Below, piece after piece: positions 34,274 to 43,901 of a stretch of DNA of 64,000 nt. The DNA comes from Variovorax sp. SG517. Its GTDB lineage: Bacteria > Pseudomonadota > Gammaproteobacteria > Burkholderiales > Burkholderiaceae_C. A model generated the notes under the pieces. The model did not search any database. It was not told where the DNA came from and was given only the letters and a program-made list of their open reading frames with translations. The stretch spans positions 310,001-374,000 of the forward strand of contig NZ_JABMJG010000002.1 in NCBI RefSeq assembly GCF_013376045.1, in the 5' to 3' direction. Within the stretch, counting starts at the first letter, position 1; every line of letters begins with the position of its first letter. The translations under genes were made by a program, and so were the position numbers.

Positions 34274-35913
34274 CGAGCACCGTACCCAGTCAATCCTTGC
34301 TCGACGTGAAGGGCCTGCGCGTCGCCTTCGGCGGCAAGGAGGTCGTGCATGGCATCGACTTCCAGATGGCCGCCGGCGAAAAGCTCGCGCTCGTCGGCGA
34401 ATCGGGCTCGGGCAAGACGGTCACCGCGCTGTCGCTGTTGCGGCTGGTGCAGAACGCGGACCTGTCCGGCGTGGCACGGCTCTTCGGTGGCGAGCTCGGG
34501 AATGGCCGGCAAGGCCCGCGCGACCTGCTGGCGATCCCCGAGCGCGAGCTGCGGGGCATCCGCGGCAAGGAGATCGCCATGATCTTCCAGGAGCCGATGA
34601 CCGCGCTGAACGCGCTCTACACCGTGGGCGACCAGATCGCCGAGGTGCTCGAACTGCACGAGGGGCTCTCGAAGCGAGAGGCGCAGGCGGCAGCGGTCCA
34701 GTTGCTGGCCGACACCGGCATTCCCGAGCCGGCGAGGCGGGCGAGGGCGTTTCCACACCAGCTCTCGGGCGGCCAGCGCCAGCGCGCGATGATCGCCATG
34801 GCGCTCGCCTGCAAGCCGCGGCTGCTGCTGGCCGACGAGCCAACCACCGCGCTCGACGTGACCGTGCGTGCGCAGATTCTCGACCTGCTCGCCGACCTGC
34901 AGCGCAAGCACGGCATGGCGGTGCTGCTCATCACGCACGACCTGAACCTGGTGCGGCGCTTCGCCGACCGGGTGGTGGTCATGGAGAGCGGCCACATCGT
35001 GGAGCACGGCGCGGTGGGATCCGTGTTCGACGCCCCGCAGCATCCCTACACGCGCAAGCTGATCGACAGCCATCCCGAGCGCAACGTGGCGCCCGTCGCG
35101 AGCGGCTCTGGTGCGGCGCCGCTGATCGAGGCCAAGGCCCTGCGGGTGGTCTACCCCGTGCCAAAGCCTGGCATCGGCGGCTGGTTCCGCAAGGGCGAGT
35201 TCGTCGCGGTGCAGGGGGCCGATTTCCGCATCGCTTCCGGCGAGACGCTGGGCGTGGTCGGCGAATCGGGCTCGGGAAAGTCGACGCTCGCGCTGGCGGC
35301 GCTCGGGCTGCTGAAGTACCAGGGCGCACTGACCGTCGCGGGCAAGGGATGGGCGGTCGACCGGGCCTCCGATCTCGCCTTGCGCCGCACGATGCAGGTG
35401 GTGTTCCAGGATCCGTTCTCGTCGCTCTCGCCCCGCATGACGGTGGAGCAGATCGTGGGTGAGGGGCTGCGCGTGCATGCGCCCGAGCTCGGCGTCGAGG
35501 CGCGCCGGACGCGTGCGCTTGCCGCGCTGGCCGACGTCGGGCTGACGGAGGCACAGTTTCCGGCGCTGCTGGAGCGCTATCCGCACGAGTTCTCGGGTGG
35601 GCAGCGGCAGCGGCTGGCGATCGCCCGGGCGCTGATCGTCGATCCCCGGCTGCTGGTACTCGACGAGCCCACCAGCGCGCTCGACGTCACGATCCAGAAG
35701 CAGGTGCTGGGGCTGCTGCAGCGCCTGCAGCGCGAGCGCGGCTTGAGCTACCTGCTGATCACGCACGACGTGGAGGTGATCCGGGCGATGGCGCACAACG
35801 TCATCGTGATGAAGGACGGGGCCATCCTAGAAACCGGACAGGTCGAGCGCGTGCTCGATGCGCCCGAGCACCCCTACACGAAGAAGCTGGTGGCCGCTGC
35901 GCTGCTCGAGTAG
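34270..35913 (+). CDS. yejF: Peptide ABC transporter ATPase YejF (two nucleotide-binding domains)
   Basis: A 547-residue duplicated ATPase that energises YejBE. Domain 1 has Walker A GESGSGKT at residues 43-50, signature LSGGQRQRAM and Walker B LLLADEPTTALD. Domain 2 has Walker A GESGSGKS, signature FSGGQRQRLA and Walker B LLVLDEPTSALD. The oligopeptide-type C-terminal extension (HPYTRKL, HPYTKKL) follows each domain. The GTG start at 34270 overlaps the yejE stop (GTGA), so all four yej genes are tightly coupled. Confidence 0.94.
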   Translation: MTSTVPSQSLLDVKGLRVAFGGKEVVHGIDFQMAAGEKLALVGESGSGKTVTALSLLRLVQNADLSGVARLFGGELGNGRQGPRDLLAIPERELRGIRGKEIAMIFQEPMTALNALYTVGDQIAEVLELHEGLSKREAQAAAVQLLADTGIPEPARRARAFPHQLSGGQRQRAMIAMALACKPRLLLADEPTTALDVTVRAQILDLLADLQRKHGMAVLLITHDLNLVRRFADRVVVMESGHIVEHGAVGSVFDAPQHPYTRKLIDSHPERNVAPVASGSGAAPLIEAKALRVVYPVPKPGIGGWFRKGEFVAVQGADFRIASGETLGVVGESGSGKSTLALAALGLLKYQGALTVAGKGWAVDRASDLALRRTMQVVFQDPFSSLSPRMTVEQIVGEGLRVHAPELGVEARRTRALAALADVGLTEAQFPALLERYPHEFSGGQRQRLAIARALIVDPRLLVLDEPTSALDVTIQKQVLGLLQRLQRERGLSYLLITHDVEVIRAMAHNVIVMKDGAILETGQVERVLDAPEHPYTKKLVAAALLE

Positions 35914-35936
35914 AACAACAACGGAGACCGCGAGAA

Positions 35937-37139
35937 ATGTCGGAAATCGGACGCGACCGGCGCGGAGCCTGGCGCGCGGCGCTGGCCTGCATGGTCACTC
36001 TGTCTGTGGCCATGGGTCTGGGGCGCTTCGCCTTCACGCCGATGCTGCCCATCATGCTGCACGAGGGAAAGCTGGAGCTCGCAGCGGGCGGGGTGCTGGC
36101 CTCGCTCAACTACCTGGGCTACTTTCTTGGCGCGGTGAGCTGCGCGGCCATCGGCATCAAGGCGTCGAGCATGGTGCGCGGCGGACTCGTGGCCACGGCA
36201 GCGCTGCTGGTCGGCATGGGACTGCTGCACAGTTTCACGAGCTGGGGTGTGCTGCGCACGGCGGCGGGGGTGATGAGCGCCTGGGTCTTCGTCTTCGCCT
36301 CGGGCTGGGGGTTGCGCCGGCTGGCGGAGACGAACGCGCCGACGCTGGCGGGCGTGATCTACACCGGGCCGGGGATCGGCATTGCCATGACCGGGCTGCT
36401 CGGCGGCGCGCTCGGGCGCTGGGGGTCGGATGCGGGCTGGATCGGGCTGGGCCTTCTGGCAGTGGTGCTGATCGCCGTGATCTGGCGGGTGTTCGACGAT
36501 GGTGAGCACGCCCACGCCGCTGGCGGCGCGGCTGCCCCGGCGCCTGCCGCCGCGCCTCGCGTGGCCGGGCCGGCGGACCGCAGCGACGCGATCTGGCTGG
36601 TCGCGCTCTACGGGCTGGCTGGCTTCGGCTACATCATCACCGCCACTTTCCTGCCCGTGATCGCCCGCCAGGCGCTGCCCGGATCGTCCTGGCCGGATTT
36701 CTTCTGGCCGCTGTTCGGGCTGGCCATCATTCCGGGCGCGCTGATCGGGGCTCGCGCGCCGACGCACTGGGACAACCGGCTGCTCCTGGCCTTTGCCTAC
36801 GCACTGCAGGCGCTGGGCGTCGTGCTGTCGGTGGCCTGGCCGAGCATTGCCGGATTCGCGCTCGGCAGCCTTCTGCTGGGCATGCCGTTCACCGCCATCA
36901 CCCTTTTTGCGATGCGGGATGCCCGCCGGCTGCGCGGCAATGCGGCGGCGGGGCTGATCGGCTACGCGACGGCTTCATACGGGGTGGGGCAGATCGTCGG
37001 TCCGCTGTTTGCCGCGCCGCTCGCCCAGCGGACGGGGTCTTTCCAGCTGCCGCTGCTGGTCGCGGCGGCGGCATTGGCGCTGGGGGCGGTTCTCTTCGCG
37101 CTGGTCTGGTTCAAATCGCGTGGCGCCGCCGGGCAATAG
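35937..37139 (+). CDS. YbfB/YjiJ-family MFS transporter
   Basis: A 400-residue major facilitator protein with about 12 hydrophobic segments. The first helix carries the YbfB/YjiJ signature MGLGRFAFTPMLPIML, followed by LASLNYLGYFLGAVSC. A central hydrophilic loop rich in Ala/Pro/His separates the two halves. The substrate of this family is not established, though sugar or drug transport has been suggested for relatives. It starts 23 bases after yejF with GGAGA upstream, so it may be the last gene of that operon. A promoter and terminator lie downstream before rimP. Confidence 0.82.
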   Translation: MSEIGRDRRGAWRAALACMVTLSVAMGLGRFAFTPMLPIMLHEGKLELAAGGVLASLNYLGYFLGAVSCAAIGIKASSMVRGGLVATAALLVGMGLLHSFTSWGVLRTAAGVMSAWVFVFASGWGLRRLAETNAPTLAGVIYTGPGIGIAMTGLLGGALGRWGSDAGWIGLGLLAVVLIAVIWRVFDDGEHAHAAGGAAAPAPAAAPRVAGPADRSDAIWLVALYGLAGFGYIITATFLPVIARQALPGSSWPDFFWPLFGLAIIPGALIGARAPTHWDNRLLLAFAYALQALGVVLSVAWPSIAGFALGSLLLGMPFTAITLFAMRDARRLRGNAAAGLIGYATASYGVGQIVGPLFAAPLAQRTGSFQLPLLVAAAALALGAVLFALVWFKSRGAAGQ

Positions 37140-37171
37140 CCGGGCGGGTATTCAAGCGGGTTCGAAAGCCC

Positions 37172-37199
37172 TTCATTAATTGCACAAATAGCATATAAT
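37172..37199 (+). promoter_or_regulatory. Strong -10 element upstream of rimP
   Basis: A perfect TATAAT at 37194-37199 sits in an AT-rich patch (37171-37200) that is exceptional for this GC-rich DNA. The best -35 at 16 bases is the poor TTCATT (37172-37177). Transcription would start near 37206, only about 10 bases before a terminator hairpin. Confidence 0.6.
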
Positions 37200-37214
37200 T
37201 CGAGGCTCACGACC

Positions 37215-37246
37215 AAACGGGCGGGTACCAACCGCCCGTTTTTTTT
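37215..37246 (+). terminator. Intrinsic terminator or attenuator in the rimP leader
   Basis: AAACGGGCGG (37215-37224), 7-base loop, CCGCCCGTTT (37232-37241), with a T run through 37246. It is a very stable hairpin with a full T tract, about 100 bases before rimP and just after the TATAAT promoter. It may end the MFS transcript, attenuate the rimP operon, or end a short RNA. Confidence 0.85.
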
Positions 37247-37339
37247 GGTCCATCCATTCCGGGCTTTCATTCATGGCTATCTGGCATCCGTGGCGGGCGG
37301 ATGGCAGGGCCGGGCATTTAAAAAGGCACTTTCGAACAC

Positions 37340-37984
37340 GTGGCATTGCAGCAAGTAGTGGAACAAACCGTGGCCGGCCTCGGCTACGACCTGGTCGAGA
37401 TCGAACGTTCGGCCGGGGGATTGCTGCGCGTGACGATTGATTTGCCCTGGAAAGCCCCCACCTCCGAAGCTGTGGCCGCAGGGCTGCCGGAACCTTTCGT
37501 CACGGTCGAGGACTGCGAGAAGGTCACGCGCCAGCTGCAATTCGCGCTCGAGGTCGACGGCGTCGACTACAAGCGGCTCGAAGTGTCCTCGCCGGGTATT
37601 GACCGTCCGCTTCGCAATGAGCAGGATTTCGAGCGTTTCGTGGGCGAGGTGATCGACATCACGCTCAAGGCGCCCATGGGCGCCGCAGCGGCTGGCCAGG
37701 TGGCGGCCAACCGCAAGAAATTTCGCGGCACGCTGGAGCGGGCCGCACAGGTAGAGGGCGCCGGCGCCCCGGGCTGGCAAATCGTCTGGAGCGATGCGCC
37801 CGAGCCCAAGCCGGGTCAAAGAGTGAGCAAGAAGCGCGCGCCCGCAACGCTGCAGGCGCTGGGCTTCGTGCTGGACGAGCTGCGCGAGGCGCGGCTTGCG
37901 CCAATTGTGGATTTCAAGGGCCGAAAGGCCAAAACCCAACCGGGTTTTTCGGATATTGACGACGGAACGCAAGTTCCGGACTGA
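37340..37984 (+). CDS. rimP: Ribosome maturation factor RimP
   Basis: RimP assists 30S subunit assembly. The 214-residue protein starts [22 protein letters not shown], the normal RimP N-terminus, continues with [10 protein letters not shown] and [15 protein letters not shown], and has the hallmark [22 protein letters not shown] longer, less conserved C-terminal half (residues about 130-214) makes it larger than the E. coli protein of about 150 residues. The start is GTG at 37340. It is the first gene of the rimP-nusA-infB cluster and ends 16 bases before nusA. Confidence 0.92.
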   Translation: MALQQVVEQTVAGLGYDLVEIERSAGGLLRVTIDLPWKAPTSEAVAAGLPEPFVTVEDCEKVTRQLQFALEVDGVDYKRLEVSSPGIDRPLRNEQDFERFVGEVIDITLKAPMGAAAAGQVAANRKKFRGTLERAAQVEGAGAPGWQIVWSDAPEPKPGQRVSKKRAPATLQALGFVLDELREARLAPIVDFKGRKAKTQPGFSDIDDGTQVPD

Positions 37985-38000
37985 CCAGAGGAGTGGTGGC

Positions 38001-39494
38001 ATGAATCGCGAAATGTTGATGTTGGTGGATGCGATCTCGCGCGAGAAGAACGTCGAGCGTGACGTCGTCTTCGGCGCGGTCGAGTCCGCGCTGGCGCAGG
38101 CCACCAAGAAGCTCCATCAGGGCGATGTGGACATCCGCGTCTCGGTCGATCGCGACAGCGGCGACTACGAAACCTTCCGCCGCTGGCACGTCGTGCCCGA
38201 CGAGGCCGGCCTGCAGCTGCCCGACCAGGAAATCCTGCTGTTCGAAGCCAAGGAAGAAATGCCGGACATCGAGGTCGGCGAATACATCGAGGAAGCCGTC
38301 GACTCCGTGCCCATCGGCCGTATCGGCGCCATGGCCGCCAAGCAGGTCATCCTGCAGAAGATCCGCGACGCAGAACGCGAGATGCTGCTCAACGACTTCA
38401 TGTCGCGCGGCGACAAGATCTTCGTGGGCACCGTCAAGCGCCTGGACAAGGGCGACATCATCGTCGAGGCCGGTCGCGTCGAAGGCCGCCTGCGCCGCAG
38501 CGAAATGATCGCCAAGGAAAACCTGCGCAATGGCGACCGCGTGCGCGCCATGATCATGGAAGTCGACCTGACGCTGCGCGGCGCGCCGATCATCCTGTCG
38601 CGCTCGGCTCCCGAATTCATGATCGAGCTGTTCCGCCAGGAAGTGCCCGAGATCGAGCAGGGCCTGCTCGAGATCAAGAGCTGCGCCCGCGACCCCGGCT
38701 CGCGCGCCAAGATCGCCGTGCTCTCGCACGACAAGCGCGTCGACCCGATCGGCACCTGCGTCGGCGTGCGCGGCACGCGCGTCAACGCCGTGACCAACGA
38801 ACTCGCCGGCGAGCGCGTGGACATCGTCCTATGGAGCGAAGACCCCGCCCAGTTCGTGATCGGCGCGCTGGCCCCGGCCAACGTGTCCTCCATCGTGGTC
38901 GACGAAGAGAAGCACGCCATGGACGTGGTGGTCGACGAGGAAAACCTCGCCATCGCCATCGGCCGCGGCGGCCAGAACGTGCGCCTGGCTTCCGACCTCA
39001 CCGGCTGGAAGATCAACATCATGGACGCCAACGAGTCGGCCCAGAAGCAGGCGAGCGAAACCGACGCCAGCCGCAAGCTGTTCATGGAGAAGCTCGACGT
39101 CGACGAGGAAATCGCCGACATCCTCATTTCGGAAGGCTTCAACAGCCTCGAGGAAGTGGCCTACGTGCCCATCTCCGAAATGCTGGAGATCGAGGCCTTC
39201 GACGAAGACACCATCAACGAGCTGCGTGCGCGCGCCAAGGATGCGCTGCTGACCATGGAGATCGCCAAGGAAGAGGGCGTCGAGGCCCAGTCGTCGGTGT
39301 CGCAGGACCTGCGCGACCTCGATGGCCTGAACCCCGAGCTGATTCCCAAGCTGCACGAAGCGGGCGTGAATACCCGTGACGACCTTGCCGACCTCGCGGT
39401 CGATGAACTCACCGAGATCACCGGCCAGAGCGCCGATGACGCCAAAGCCCTCATCTTGAAGGCCCGCGAACATTGGTTCGCCGGCCAAGAGTGA
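38001..39494 (+). CDS. nusA: Transcription elongation/termination factor NusA
   Basis: NusA binds RNA polymerase and controls pausing, termination and antitermination. The 497-residue protein shows the N-terminal polymerase-binding domain ([20 protein letters not shown]), an S1 domain (about 135-200), two KH domains (with [20 protein letters not shown] and [20 protein letters not shown]) and two acidic repeats at the C-terminus, as in proteobacterial NusA. The ATG at 38001 follows GAGGAGTGG. It may feed back on the leader terminator before rimP. Confidence 0.96.
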   Translation: MNREMLMLVDAISREKNVERDVVFGAVESALAQATKKLHQGDVDIRVSVDRDSGDYETFRRWHVVPDEAGLQLPDQEILLFEAKEEMPDIEVGEYIEEAVDSVPIGRIGAMAAKQVILQKIRDAEREMLLNDFMSRGDKIFVGTVKRLDKGDIIVEAGRVEGRLRRSEMIAKENLRNGDRVRAMIMEVDLTLRGAPIILSRSAPEFMIELFRQEVPEIEQGLLEIKSCARDPGSRAKIAVLSHDKRVDPIGTCVGVRGTRVNAVTNELAGERVDIVLWSEDPAQFVIGALAPANVSSIVVDEEKHAMDVVVDEENLAIAIGRGGQNVRLASDLTGWKINIMDANESAQKQASETDASRKLFMEKLDVDEEIADILISEGFNSLEEVAYVPISEMLEIEAFDEDTINELRARAKDALLTMEIAKEEGVEAQSSVSQDLRDLDGLNPELIPKLHEAGVNTRDDLADLAVDELTEITGQSADDAKALILKAREHWFAGQE

Positions 39495-39518
39495 TGGTCA
39501 TGGAGGCACGAAACCAAT

Positions 39519-42488
39519 ATGTCCAGTACCACTGTCGCCGAGTTCGCGAACGAGCTCAAGAAGACTCCCGAAACCTTGCTTGACCAGCTCAAGAGCGCAG
39601 GCGTGCCCAAGGCGGCCGTCACCGATGCACTCACCGAGGCCGACAAGCAGCGCCTGCTCGGCCACCTGAAGGCCAGCCACGGCACTGTCGAGCCCGAGCG
39701 CAAGAAGATCACGCTGACCAAGAAGTCGACCAGCGAGATCAAGCAGGCCGACTCCACCGGTCGCGCCCGCACCATCCAGGTCGAGGTGCGCAAGAAGCGC
39801 ACCTTCATCCAGCGCGACGACGGCCACCTGGCCGCGACCGAACCCGCGCAGCAGGCGGCCGAGGCTCCGGCTGCCGCTCCCGCCGCGCCCCGCATCGACG
39901 AGGCCGAACTGGCCCGCCGCGAGGAAGAGGCGCGCCGCCAGGCCGAGCTGATCCGTCGCCAGGAAGAAGAACTGGCCGAGAAGCGTCGCCAGCGCGAGGA
40001 AGCCGAAGCCCGCGAGCGCGAGCAGGCCGAGAAGGCTGAAAAGGCCGAGCAGGAAGCCGCCCGCGCCGCCGCCGAAGCCGCCGAGAAGAAGGCTGCCGCC
40101 GCGGCAGCCGCTGCTGCCGTCGCAAAGCCGGTAGCCGCCGCTCCGGCGCCCGCTGCTGCGGCCGCCGCCGTCGATCAGAAGGCCGCCGAGCAGAAGGCTG
40201 CAGAAGACAGCAAGCTCGCCGCCCAGGCCGCCGCTGCACAGGCCAAGGAAGACGCGAAGGCCAAGGCCGCCGCCGAATCGAAGGCCCGCGCCGAAGAAGA
40301 GGCTGCCCGTGCCCGCGATCTCGACGAGCGTCGCCGCAAGGCCCTCGCCGAGGCGGAGGCCATCCGCGCCATGATGAACGCACCGGCCCGCGTGCTGGTG
40401 CCGCACAAGGCGCCCGAGAAGCCGCAGGCCGAGAAGGCCGGCGTCAAGGGCACGCTGCACAAGCCGACCGCTCCGGCGGCGCGTGCCGGTGCGCCCGCTG
40501 CCCCGGGCGCAGCGGCCGCGCCCGCTGCCCCGGGCAGCGGCAAGGAAGTCAAGTCCGCGAAGCTCTCGTCGAGCTGGGCTGGCGATCCTGCCAAGAAGAA
40601 GGAAATCAAGACCCGCGGCGACGCCAGCGGCGGTGTCGGTCGCGGCAACTGGCGCGGAGGCCCGCGCGGCCGCCGCGGCAACGACCGTGGCCATGAAGAA
40701 CAGCACGTGCCGGCCGCACCGGTCGAGGCACGCGTGCTCGAAGTGCACGTGCCCGAGACCATCACCGTGGCCGAACTGGCGCACAAGATGTCCGTCAAGG
40801 CGCAGGAAGTCATCAAACAGCTGATGAAGCTGGGCCAGATGGCGACCATCAACCAGTCGCTCGACCAGGACACCGCCATGATCCTGGTGGAGGAAATGGG
40901 CCACAACGCGGTGGTTGCCGCGCTGGACGACCCCGAAGCCTTCACCGACGAGGACGTGTCGGCGCAGATCGCCGAGGCGCTGCCGCGCGCTCCGGTCGTG
41001 ACCGTCATGGGTCACGTCGACCACGGCAAGACCTCGCTGCTGGACTACATCCGCCGCGCCAAGGTCGCTGCGGGCGAAGCCGGCGGCATCACGCAGCACA
41101 TCGGTGCCTACCACGTGGAAACCGAGCGCGGCATGGTGTCCTTCCTCGACACCCCGGGTCACGAGGCCTTCACGGCCATGCGTGCCCGCGGTGCGCAGGC
41201 CACCGACATCGTGATCCTTGTGGTGGCGGCCGACGACGGCGTCATGCCCCAGACCAAGGAAGCCATCAAGCACGCGAAGGCGGCTGGTGTGCCGATCGTG
41301 GTGGCGATCAACAAGATCGACAAGCCCGATGCCAACCTGGACCGCGTGAAGCAGGAACTGGTGGCCGAGGAGGTCGTGCCCGAGGAGTACGGCGGCGACG
41401 TCCCGTTCGTTGGCGTGTCGGCCAAGACCGGCCAGGGCATCGACGACCTGCTCGAGCAGGTGCTGCTGCAGGCCGAAGTGCTGGAACTCAAGGCGCCGGT
41501 GGATGCCGCCGCCAAGGGCCTGGTCATCGAAGCCCAGCTCGACAAGGGCCGCGGCCCGGTCGCCACTGTGCTGGTTCAGTCCGGTACGCTCAAGACCGGC
41601 GACGTGGTGCTGGCAGGCTCGACCTACGGCCGCGTGCGCGCCATGCTGGACGAGGACGGCAAGCCGACCAAGTCCGCGGGTCCGTCGATCCCGGTCGAGA
41701 TCCAGGGCCTGACCGAAGTGCCGCAGGCCGGCGACGAGTTCATGGTGATGGGCGACGAGCGCCGTGCGCGCGAAATCGCGACCTACCGTGCCGGCAAGTT
41801 CCGCAACACCAAGCTGGCGAAGGCCCAGGCCGCGAACCTGCAGAACATGTTCACCGACCTGTCGGCGGGCGAAGTCCAGACGCTGCGCATCATCATCAAG
41901 GCCGACGTGCAGGGCTCGCAGGAAGCACTGGCCCAGTCGCTGCTCAAGCTGGCGACCGACGAGGTCAAGGTGCAGATCGTGTATGCCGGCGTGGGTGGTA
42001 TCAGCGAAAGCGACATCAACCTGGCCATCGCCTCGAAGGCGGTCGTGATCGGCTTCAACGTGCGTGCCGATGCCGGTGCGCGCAAGCTGGCCGAAGGCAA
42101 CGGCGTGCAGCTGAACTACTACAGCATCATTTACGACGCCGTGGACGAGATCAAGGTCGCGATGTCGGGCATGCTGGCGCCGGAGCGCCGCGAGGAAATC
42201 ATCGGCTCGGCCGAGATCCGCACGGTGTTCGTGGCCTCGAAGATCGGTACGGTCGCGGGTTCGTACATCACCTCGGGTTCTGTCAACCGCAGTGCGCATT
42301 TCCGCCTGCTGCGCGACAACGTGGTGATCTACACCGGCGAGATCGACTCGCTCAAGCGTCTGAAGGACGACGTGCGCGAAGTCCGCGAAGGTTTCGAGTG
42401 CGGTATCAAGCTCAAGAACTTCAACGACATCAAGGAAGGCGACCAGCTCGAATTCTTCGAGATCAAGGAGATCGCGCGTACGCTGTAA
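39519..42488 (+). CDS. infB: Translation initiation factor IF-2
   Basis: IF-2 is the GTPase that brings initiator tRNA to the 30S subunit and promotes subunit joining. The 989-residue protein begins with the IF2N domain ([20 protein letters not shown]). A long Ala/Glu/Lys/Arg-rich linker follows (about 100-350). The second IF2N domain precedes the G domain: G1 GHVDHGKT at residues 498-505, G3 DTPGHEAF, G4 NKIDKPDA. Domains II-IV complete the protein, ending [10 protein letters not shown]. It lies 24 bases after nusA. A large inverted repeat follows its stop codon. Confidence 0.96.
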   Translation: MSSTTVAEFANELKKTPETLLDQLKSAGVPKAAVTDALTEADKQRLLGHLKASHGTVEPERKKITLTKKSTSEIKQADSTGRARTIQVEVRKKRTFIQRDDGHLAATEPAQQAAEAPAAAPAAPRIDEAELARREEEARRQAELIRRQEEELAEKRRQREEAEAREREQAEKAEKAEQEAARAAAEAAEKKAAAAAAAAAVAKPVAAAPAPAAAAAAVDQKAAEQKAAEDSKLAAQAAAAQAKEDAKAKAAAESKARAEEEAARARDLDERRRKALAEAEAIRAMMNAPARVLVPHKAPEKPQAEKAGVKGTLHKPTAPAARAGAPAAPGAAAAPAAPGSGKEVKSAKLSSSWAGDPAKKKEIKTRGDASGGVGRGNWRGGPRGRRGNDRGHEEQHVPAAPVEARVLEVHVPETITVAELAHKMSVKAQEVIKQLMKLGQMATINQSLDQDTAMILVEEMGHNAVVAALDDPEAFTDEDVSAQIAEALPRAPVVTVMGHVDHGKTSLLDYIRRAKVAAGEAGGITQHIGAYHVETERGMVSFLDTPGHEAFTAMRARGAQATDIVILVVAADDGVMPQTKEAIKHAKAAGVPIVVAINKIDKPDANLDRVKQELVAEEVVPEEYGGDVPFVGVSAKTGQGIDDLLEQVLLQAEVLELKAPVDAAAKGLVIEAQLDKGRGPVATVLVQSGTLKTGDVVLAGSTYGRVRAMLDEDGKPTKSAGPSIPVEIQGLTEVPQAGDEFMVMGDERRAREIATYRAGKFRNTKLAKAQAANLQNMFTDLSAGEVQTLRIIIKADVQGSQEALAQSLLKLATDEVKVQIVYAGVGGISESDINLAIASKAVVIGFNVRADAGARKLAEGNGVQLNYYSIIYDAVDEIKVAMSGMLAPERREEIIGSAEIRTVFVASKIGTVAGSYITSGSVNRSAHFRLLRDNVVIYTGEIDSLKRLKDDVREVREGFECGIKLKNFNDIKEGDQLEFFEIKEIARTL

Positions 42489-42494
42489 GGCACA

Positions 42495-42552
42495 TCGCGA
42501 TATCGGGCTCGCTGCCACCTTGCGGCGGCTTGCACTGAGCCCGATCTCGCGA
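42495..42552. repeat. Long inverted repeat between infB and rbfA
   Basis: A 16-bp arm at 42495-42510 pairs with 42537-42552 at 15 of 16 positions (TCGCGATATCGGGCTC and its near-complement). The 26-base loop contains a smaller GC-rich hairpin. No T tract follows, so it is not a classical terminator; in RNA it would form a very stable structure between two cotranscribed genes. Confidence 0.75.
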
Positions 42553-42570
42553 CGCTAGTGATCGATCCAA

Positions 42571-42942
42571 ATGCCTAAGAAAAAAGCAGCCGCCCCCAAC
42601 CGCGCCTTCAAGGTCGCCGATCAGATCCAGCGTGATCTGACGGAGCTGATCGCGCGCGAGTTGAAGGACCCGCGCGTGGGCATGGTCACGCTCCAGGCCG
42701 TCGAGGTCACGCCCGACTACGCGCATGCCAAGGTCTTCTTCAGCCTGCTCACCGGCGACGTGGAAGAGACGACCGAGGCGCTGAACCAGGCCGCGGGCTT
42801 CCTGCGCAACGGCCTGTTCAAGCGCCTTCACATCCACACCGTGCCGACGCTGCACTTCGTGTTCGACCGCACCACCGAGCGTGCGGCCGACATGAACGCG
42901 CTCATCGCACAAGCCGTCGCTTCGCGTTCGAAAGACGACTAG
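42571..42942 (+). CDS. rbfA: 30S ribosome-binding factor RbfA
   Basis: RbfA helps mature the 5' end of 16S rRNA in the 30S subunit. The 123-residue protein has an N-terminal basic tail ([20 protein letters not shown]), then [31 protein letters not shown], and [22 protein letters not shown], the KH-like pattern with its conserved RxxPxLxFxxD-type segment. No Shine-Dalgarno is visible before the ATG, and the infB-rbfA hairpin ends 18 bases upstream. It lies 2 bases before truB. Confidence 0.94.
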   Translation: MPKKKAAAPNRAFKVADQIQRDLTELIARELKDPRVGMVTLQAVEVTPDYAHAKVFFSLLTGDVEETTEALNQAAGFLRNGLFKRLHIHTVPTLHFVFDRTTERAADMNALIAQAVASRSKDD

Positions 42943-42944
42943 CC

Positions 42945-43901
42945 ATGAACGCGCCACGCACAAGGGTGCAGCGGCGCCCTGTGCATGGGGTGTTGCTGCT
43001 CGACAAACCGCTGGGGTTCTCCAGCAACCAGGCCTTGCAGAAGGCCAAGTGGCTGCTGCGCGCCGAAAAGGCGGGCCATACCGGCACGCTCGATCCGCTG
43101 GCGACCGGCGTCCTGCCGTTGTGCTTTGGCGCCGCCACCAAGTTCAGCCAACTGCACCTGGACGCTGACAAGACCTACGTGGCCACGGCGCGCCTTGGCG
43201 TGAAGACGTCGACCGGCGATGCCGAGGGCGAGGTGATTTCCGAACGCCCGGTCCATGTCACGCCCGAAGACCTCGCACGCGCCGAGGCGCAGTTCGCCGG
43301 CCCGATCCGCCAGGTGCCGCCGATGCACAGCGCGCTCAAGAAGGACGGCAAGGCGCTGTACGAGTACGCCCGCGAAGGCGTGGAGGTCGAACGGGCGCCG
43401 CGCGACGTGGTGATCCACAAGCTCGAGATCCGGGCGATCGACGATGCCACCATCCGCATCTTTGCCTCCGTCAGCAAGGGCACCTACATTCGCACCCTGG
43501 GTGAGGACATCGGCGAGGCGCTCGGCTGCGGCGCACACCTGACCTCGTTGCGGCGCGTCGCCACCGGCGGCTTTACCGAGGCCCAGTGCGTCACCATCGA
43601 GGCGCTGGAGGCCATGGACGAGGAAGAGCGCCTCGCGCAGCTCCTGCCGGCCGAGGCGCTCGTGGGCGGCCACAGCCGCGTCACGCTGGGCACGGAAGAT
43701 GCGGCACGTTTTCTTTCCGGCCTGCGCCGCCGCGGGGCCTGGACCGATGCGGACGAGGTTGCCGTCTTCGGCACCCACCCGCCGGCCTTTCTCGGCACGG
43801 CCCACGTCAAGGCCGGCGAACTCATTCCGGGGCGCTTGCTGAACCCCATCGAAATCCAGCAAATTCTTTTGAACGCACAACAGACCGAAGCGACACCATG
43901 A
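42945..43901 (+). CDS. truB: tRNA pseudouridine(55) synthase TruB
   Basis: TruB converts U55 of tRNA to pseudouridine. The 318-residue protein has the core motifs: [39 protein letters not shown] with the catalytic Asp, [40 protein letters not shown], and [22 protein letters not shown] short C-terminal domain follows. The stop overlaps the typA start by 4 bases (ATGA 43898-43901). Confidence 0.95.
   Translation: MNAPRTRVQRRPVHGVLLLDKPLGFSSNQALQKAKWLLRAEKAGHTGTLDPLATGVLPLCFGAATKFSQLHLDADKTYVATARLGVKTSTGDAEGEVISERPVHVTPEDLARAEAQFAGPIRQVPPMHSALKKDGKALYEYAREGVEVERAPRDVVIHKLEIRAIDDATIRIFASVSKGTYIRTLGEDIGEALGCGAHLTSLRRVATGGFTEAQCVTIEALEAMDEEERLAQLLPAEALVGGHSRVTLGTEDAARFLSGLRRRGAWTDADEVAVFGTHPPAFLGTAHVKAGELIPGRLLNPIEIQQILLNAQQTEATP

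Noticed and set aside
39850..40600. Repeat-like Ala/Glu/Lys stretches suggesting a separate repetitive element
   Set aside because: They are the normal low-complexity linker of IF-2 in betaproteobacteria, in frame with conserved domains on both sides.
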